Positions 59,882 to 64,000 of a DNA stretch of 64,000 nt are shown one piece after another. Position numbers and translations under genes: made by a program. Source of the DNA: Adiantum capillus-veneris (taxonomy: Eukaryota; Streptophyta; Polypodiopsida; Polypodiales; Pteridaceae); assembly GCA_014529385.2 (NCBI GenBank), contig CM043942.1, positions 36,702,469 to 36,766,468 on the forward strand, read 5' to 3'. The stretch's first letter is position 1. Every line of letters starts with the position of its first letter. The notes beneath the pieces are model-generated. The model was not told the origin of the DNA, searched no databases, and saw nothing but the letters and a program-made list of their open reading frames with translations.

Positions 59882-59885
<4 letters not shown>

Positions 59886-60030
59886 GTGGTAGATTGGTTA
59901 TGCCATTTCCTTCTTGAATAACAGATCTTGAGTTCAACTCTCCTCGTGGAATAGATCTTTAAGGTCTCTTGGAATAGTTTCCCACCACGTAAAAATTCTC
60001 TTCTTCTTCTTCTTCTTCTTCTTCTTCTTT
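59882..60030 (+). mobile_element. SINE-like unit with tRNA-type A and B boxes
   Basis: TGGTAGATTGG (about 59887) resembles a pol III A box, and GAGTTCAACTCTC (about 59930-59942) is close to the B box GGTTCRANYCC, at a spacing of about 45 bp. The unit ends in a (TTC)n run (59996-60029), similar to pyrimidine-ended plant SINEs. Only this one copy was seen, so it is tentative. Confidence 0.35.
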
Positions 60031-61684
60031 TGTGTGTGTGCGCGCACAGCGCGTGTGTCTTGCTGTTGTTTTTAGACTTATACTTATACACAAAAGAACA
60101 TAACAGTTCAAAAGACGGCTGGCTTTAGACAAAGAACAATGATTAACACAAAAACAACTCAGTCTTTGATTCATTTTTGTACATTATAGTGAGAATGAGG
60201 TATCATATTAATGTTTTGTACATAAGATAGTCAAGAACAACTTATTTTGAAGTGAAAGAGGCTAGGTTCGACAATGATGGACAATAGCTTAGCCAAAAAG
60301 ATCCTAAGTAAAGATAGAGTCCTCACCTGCATCCATATTAACAAGACAACAAATTCGTTAACCTTGAATACGTATTACACGTGTTAACAAACCATAGTTA
60401 CCCGGAACGGGAACGGGGCCAGAGCGGTAGACCAAAGGAACTATATATACTATATGTATTATAGGCTCATATGTTAGCGAAAAACTATAAGCTAAGCTTT
60501 TAAATTCGACCATCCTCATTAGAGCCATATTTAGACATTTTTTACGATGACAAAGCTTGAGACAAGGATGAAGTTTGACTCTTGAGAGAGAGAGTTTAAA
60601 CTATTATCAATATACATAACACATGAGAAAAACTACAAAGACCAAGGTCTACAGTTCAAAGTATCAAATCATGTATTCCTTTCGACTGAAAATCCAAACA
60701 AATACATCTCAGTATCAGGCCATAATAGGGTAAGAAGGTCCTGATTAGTGTGACAGTATAAGTGAACAGCATTCCAACTTCTCAAATAGCAGTCAAGGAA
60801 AGGACACCCTTACCTGCATCCACAGTAAGAAAACAAACTATTCGTTAGTTTTCAAACCGCATAACAGGTAATTGAGGTGACGTAGTTGTCATCCATGTCA
60901 CCTTGGTACTAACTTAAGAAGAAAACTATGCTGTTTAAATGAAAATGATGTGTAATAGCCTTCTTAAAGGCCGTGATTTCTAGAAAAAATTCATCAAAGT
61001 ATTTAGGTTAAATTTTTCGAATATACACTATTCCTTCTAATTCAAAGTTAAATACCAAAATTCAAATGTGAAATAGAGCCTGAAAATTTCCTTAATTGAC
61101 ATACATAATCAGCTAAAAGAAGCTCATACTTCCTTAACCCCATCAGTTTCCAGAAGACTTTCTTTAGAAAATTAATTCAATGTATTTATTGAAGTCAAAG
61201 TTCTATGTAAACCTTTCTTTGTTGTGCAGAATAAAAGAGTATTTTTAGTTATATCTTCCTCCAGGTAATTACCACCGAATAGCCAATTGGGTTAAATTTA
61301 TGTGAGATCCAAATCTAGGCCGATGAAGGAGCCCATACAACCCAGATGAAGAGCGAACATAAAAGCAAACGGAATTTAGAGAATATTTCAAGGACAAGCA
61401 CTAGAAGAGATACTTTTCCGATCAGTAGTGTGAGCCCATTACCCACCTGGGCTGCAAACACCATTAGAACCAATCACTCATTATTCCATACCAGATAAAC
61501 CAGTGGAAAGCCCATCAGTTTCCCAACCATATTCAAGTAGATAAAAGGTTTATACAAAGTATATAGAAAAGAAGTGGAAAGCCAGTTAATACCAGCAAAA
61601 AAGACCATATATAAGGTCAACCCACACTATATCCTGGGCCGAATACTTTACAATAGTCCTATATACCATACAGAGGATAAGAGA
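60031..61684. other. Probable PUM24 intron, nothing else recognised
   Basis: AT-rich DNA. A short segment around GGATGCAGGT is duplicated in diverged form (about 60323-60362 and 60806-60846 on the - strand), but neither copy reads as a PUF-repeat exon. Confidence 0.45.
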
Positions 61685-63705
61685 AAGCCCCCCCAGGGAT
61701 TGCAGTTCGGTACTTGGGCTGTCAGGTTGGTTTGGACTTGTCTCCCGAGCAGCAGATTGCTCCCCTCCTCCGGTCTATCAAGAGGAAGTTGCTACATTGG
61801 AGCTCCGCACGAATTTCTTTGGCTGGCAGAGTTGTAGTGGCCAACCAGGTGTTGTTGGCTACTATGTGGTACATCACTTCTTGCTGGATCTTCTCGAGTT
61901 CTTGTATCAGCCAGGTAGAGCGGGCTATCAGGAATTTCCTTTGGTCAGGGCGAGACACACTGACAGTCCGGGCCAAAGTGGCTTGGCAGGTCATCACTCT
62001 TCCTTGTTCACAGGGAGGGCTAGGGATCATAGACCCAACACAGCAGAGCAGAGCCCTTCTGGGGAAGTTCATCGTCCGAGGTCTTCTTCCAGGTGAGGAG
62101 CCCTGGAAAGAGTTCTTGTTACAGCGGCTTCGTGCTAGGGTGCCTCAGGCAAGAGACCCCTGGCAACCTTCGACCAGATGGATCTTCACAGAGATGAGCA
62201 GAGTTGGTTTGAGCAGGAGACTGGAGGATCGCTTCGCTGTGGGGTTGCTTCGATCTTGGGAGCACTTGCGGCGAGGCCTGGAGCAACATCAACCTACTTG
62301 CACGGAGGAGCGCCTGCGACAGCCCCTTGTTTGGAACCCCATGGTTTGCACTCAGAGAGGTCACTTGGTTGGTAGTCTGCCTCATGTTTCCTGGGGTCCA
62401 GCACGCTCTTTAGGTGACTGGTTACAGTTTTCAGGTTTGTCAGAGGAGCTACAGGGCCTTCAGCTACAGGGCATGAGAGCGGTGCAGAGCATGTGCCAGG
62501 ACATCTCAGAGGCAGTACCAGCTCAGTGGCTCACGCCTATCCAGTCAACAGCGCCCAGATGGATGGGAGCCTTCACACGACTGGAGGTTCTCATCTCTAT
62601 TCGGGCTTGCTCAGAGACCGTTCCTTCCCTGTTTTTCGAGCTACAGGGTGAGGGACGCTTACAGCGAGTTACAGTAGAGGCCCCGCAGGTGGCAGAGTGC
62701 TGTTTTCAGAGGATTCGAGTGGTGGGCATCTGTGGGAGGACTTGTGTCATCGATCCTGACCCAGCTACTCTTGAGACTGGACATTGGAGACTTGGGGCTT
62801 GGGAGTGTTGTCCACTTGCACGAGTACAGTGGGATCCTGGAGAGTGGCTTTGGAGGGACCCCGTCTCTTCTGCAGACCAGCCAGGTGTCCCTTTCTTTCA
62901 GTACACTGTTCGACTGGGACGTCACATACTGGCAGCACAGAGAGAGGCTCGCCCTGCTGCAGCACCTCATTGGCAGGAGGAGGGTCTCACAGCTGAGTTC
63001 TTGGTAGCTTTTTGGGAGAGGTTGTGGGACTCCAGACTGCTGAGGCGAGTCACTTTGTTTCAGAGGCTGGTCGCACACAGAGCTACAACAGTTGGGAGCT
63101 GGCTTGTGCATAGTGGTCTCTCGTCCGCATGCACAGCTTGTGACCATCTTGTGGAGAGTCAACGTCGTGGTCTTTGGGACTATCCCTTGGCACAGTAGGT
63201 GTGACTGCGTGTTCTTCGGCTGATGCCCGCTCTTTCCACAGCTGGGCAGTACACTTGGGGGGCAGCTGCTTGGTCCACTCTCACGGGTCCGGTACTTCGG
63301 TTTGAGCTATCATCCACCAACAGGACGATAGTGATGCAAGGGGGGCGACCTACACTCCAGCCTGCCACAGAGCTTACTCCACAGGAGTGGTGCAGTGAGA
63401 GAGAGGTGTGTTGGGAGCTCATCAGTGGCCTGACACTCTAGTTCATCTGGCGGGCCCGTTGCTTCCGCATCTTCGAGGCTCGCCCTGTACCACCAGCAGA
63501 GACTGTTCGGGACCTTTGGCTTGAGCTGGTCCATACTCTCAGAGGACAGTTCGAGGCACTCCAGGGCAGTTCTGACCGCATGAGGGAGCGCAGAGAGGCT
63601 TTCCTTCGACTTTGGCGTCCTGGGCCATTTTTCACCATGGTAAAGGGTGTACTCAGATGGCACTACCGTCCACCTGTGTGGCTCTTCCCTCCTCCCATCC
63701 CTTGA
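61685..63705 (+). pseudogene. L1-like ORF2 C-terminal region (post-RT and zf-RVT-like)
   Basis: One frame runs almost the whole way. It starts APPGIAVRYLGCQVGLDLSP, then SLAGRVVVANQVLLATMWYI, NFLWSGRD and QGGLGIIDPTQQSRALLGKF, the segment after RT in plant L1 ORF2. Late in the frame comes a zinc-type region (SACTACDHLVESQ...LWDYPLAQ), as in the zf-RVT domain, then about 165 more codons. Three in-frame stops interrupt it (TAG 63196, TGA 63202, TAG 63439); otherwise there are no frameshifts. Endonuclease and the RT core are absent because of 5' truncation. Endogenous L1 activity needs both, so this copy is dead. Confidence 0.8.
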
Positions 63706-63848
63706 TTTAGCCTCTTGTACATATGTTGTTTTTTCATTAGGAGAGTCTCCCCAGCATGATTGTTGTAGTCCTCTCTTGTAGAGGAGGTTGTAGCCCCATG
63801 GGCGGTTTCATTAACTAATAGAAGGATCTTTTTCTCGGAAAAAAAATA
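61685..63848 (+). mobile_element. L1-like LINE fragment, 5'-truncated
   Basis: ORF2 C-terminal region followed by a ~130 bp 3' UTR and a short A-rich end (about 63839-63847). It is a different family from LINE-A/B: an A-rich end and L1-type C-terminus, with no stem-loop/CT tail. Truncation is near 61685. Confidence 0.8.
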
Positions 63849-64000
63849 ATTATATTATGCAAGCTAGCTGCCGCCAGAGACCAGCTAGTATACTTACCTT
63901 CAGATGTCTGAGAAGACAAGTACCAGAAGAGCATTATTAAGAGTTTTAATCGTCATTTGTCAATGCCTTGATCAGCAAGTCAAGCCTTAACTAAAACCTC
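63849..64000. other. Probable PUM24 intron sequence
   Basis: No feature can be supported. A GTAAGT donor-like site occurs on the - strand near 63890, but no convincing exon is attached. Confidence 0.4.

Noticed and set aside
60323-60846. Two GGATGCAGGT segments considered as PUM24 exon ends
   Set aside because: Neither reads PUF-repeat sequence in any frame and neither ends with the Lys codon context expected before ERKKII.
63890-63999. Possible PUM24 exon with GTAAGT donor on the minus strand
   Set aside because: All frames contain stops before the donor, and the only acceptor leaves a 10-base exon.

Overview
The window is nuclear DNA of a land plant. It has spliceosomal introns, plant-type retrotransposons, a plant-type Helitron, fragments of pentatricopeptide-repeat (PPR) genes, two exons of an ACT-repeat (ACR) gene and most of the 3' half of a PUM24/PUF6-type Pumilio gene. 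The PPR-rich, very repeat-rich character and long dinucleotide arrays would suit a seed-free plant such as a fern or lycophyte, but the sequence does not settle this. There is nothing bacterial here: no operons, CRISPR arrays or rRNA were seen.

Layout. 0-3 kb: a long CT array, a diverged ~100 bp tandem repeat and two well-formed ACR exons (927-1190). 3.2-10.9 kb: a degenerate Helitron (RPA-like ORF, SANT-like region, HUH/two-tyrosine Rep, PIF1-like helicase, C-terminal endonuclease/exonuclease/phosphatase domain). 11-13.6 kb: an LTR/PBS remnant, PPR pseudogene pieces on both strands and a Copia reverse transcriptase remnant. 15.5-43.8 kb: probably the scattered remains of one old Ty3-type chromovirus on the + strand, split by nested insertions. 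Inside it, 16377-35906 is a non-coding LTR element on the - strand with a tRNA-Asp PBS. That element itself contains (a) a young Copia deletion derivative at 20585-24768 and (b) a young gag-only element with 2.66 kb LTRs at 25204-33033. A further gag-only Copia-type element sits at 39255-42502 on the - strand.

48-54.4 kb: a PUM24/PUF6-like gene on the - strand. Eight exons can be read, joining in frame, and they end at a stop at 47995. One intron is filled by LINE pieces (49.4-53.0 kb). The intron upstream of the first readable exon holds a second LINE (55.2-59.9 kb), a SINE-like unit and an L1-like fragment (61.7-63.8 kb). The 5' half of the gene should lie beyond position 64000.

The most interesting signal is in the LINEs of 49-60 kb. 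Instead of a poly(A) tail they end in a conserved stem-loop followed by a CT or TTTC microsatellite, and the stem shows compensatory changes between families. The window also holds two independent non-autonomous LTR families that keep gag but have no pol.
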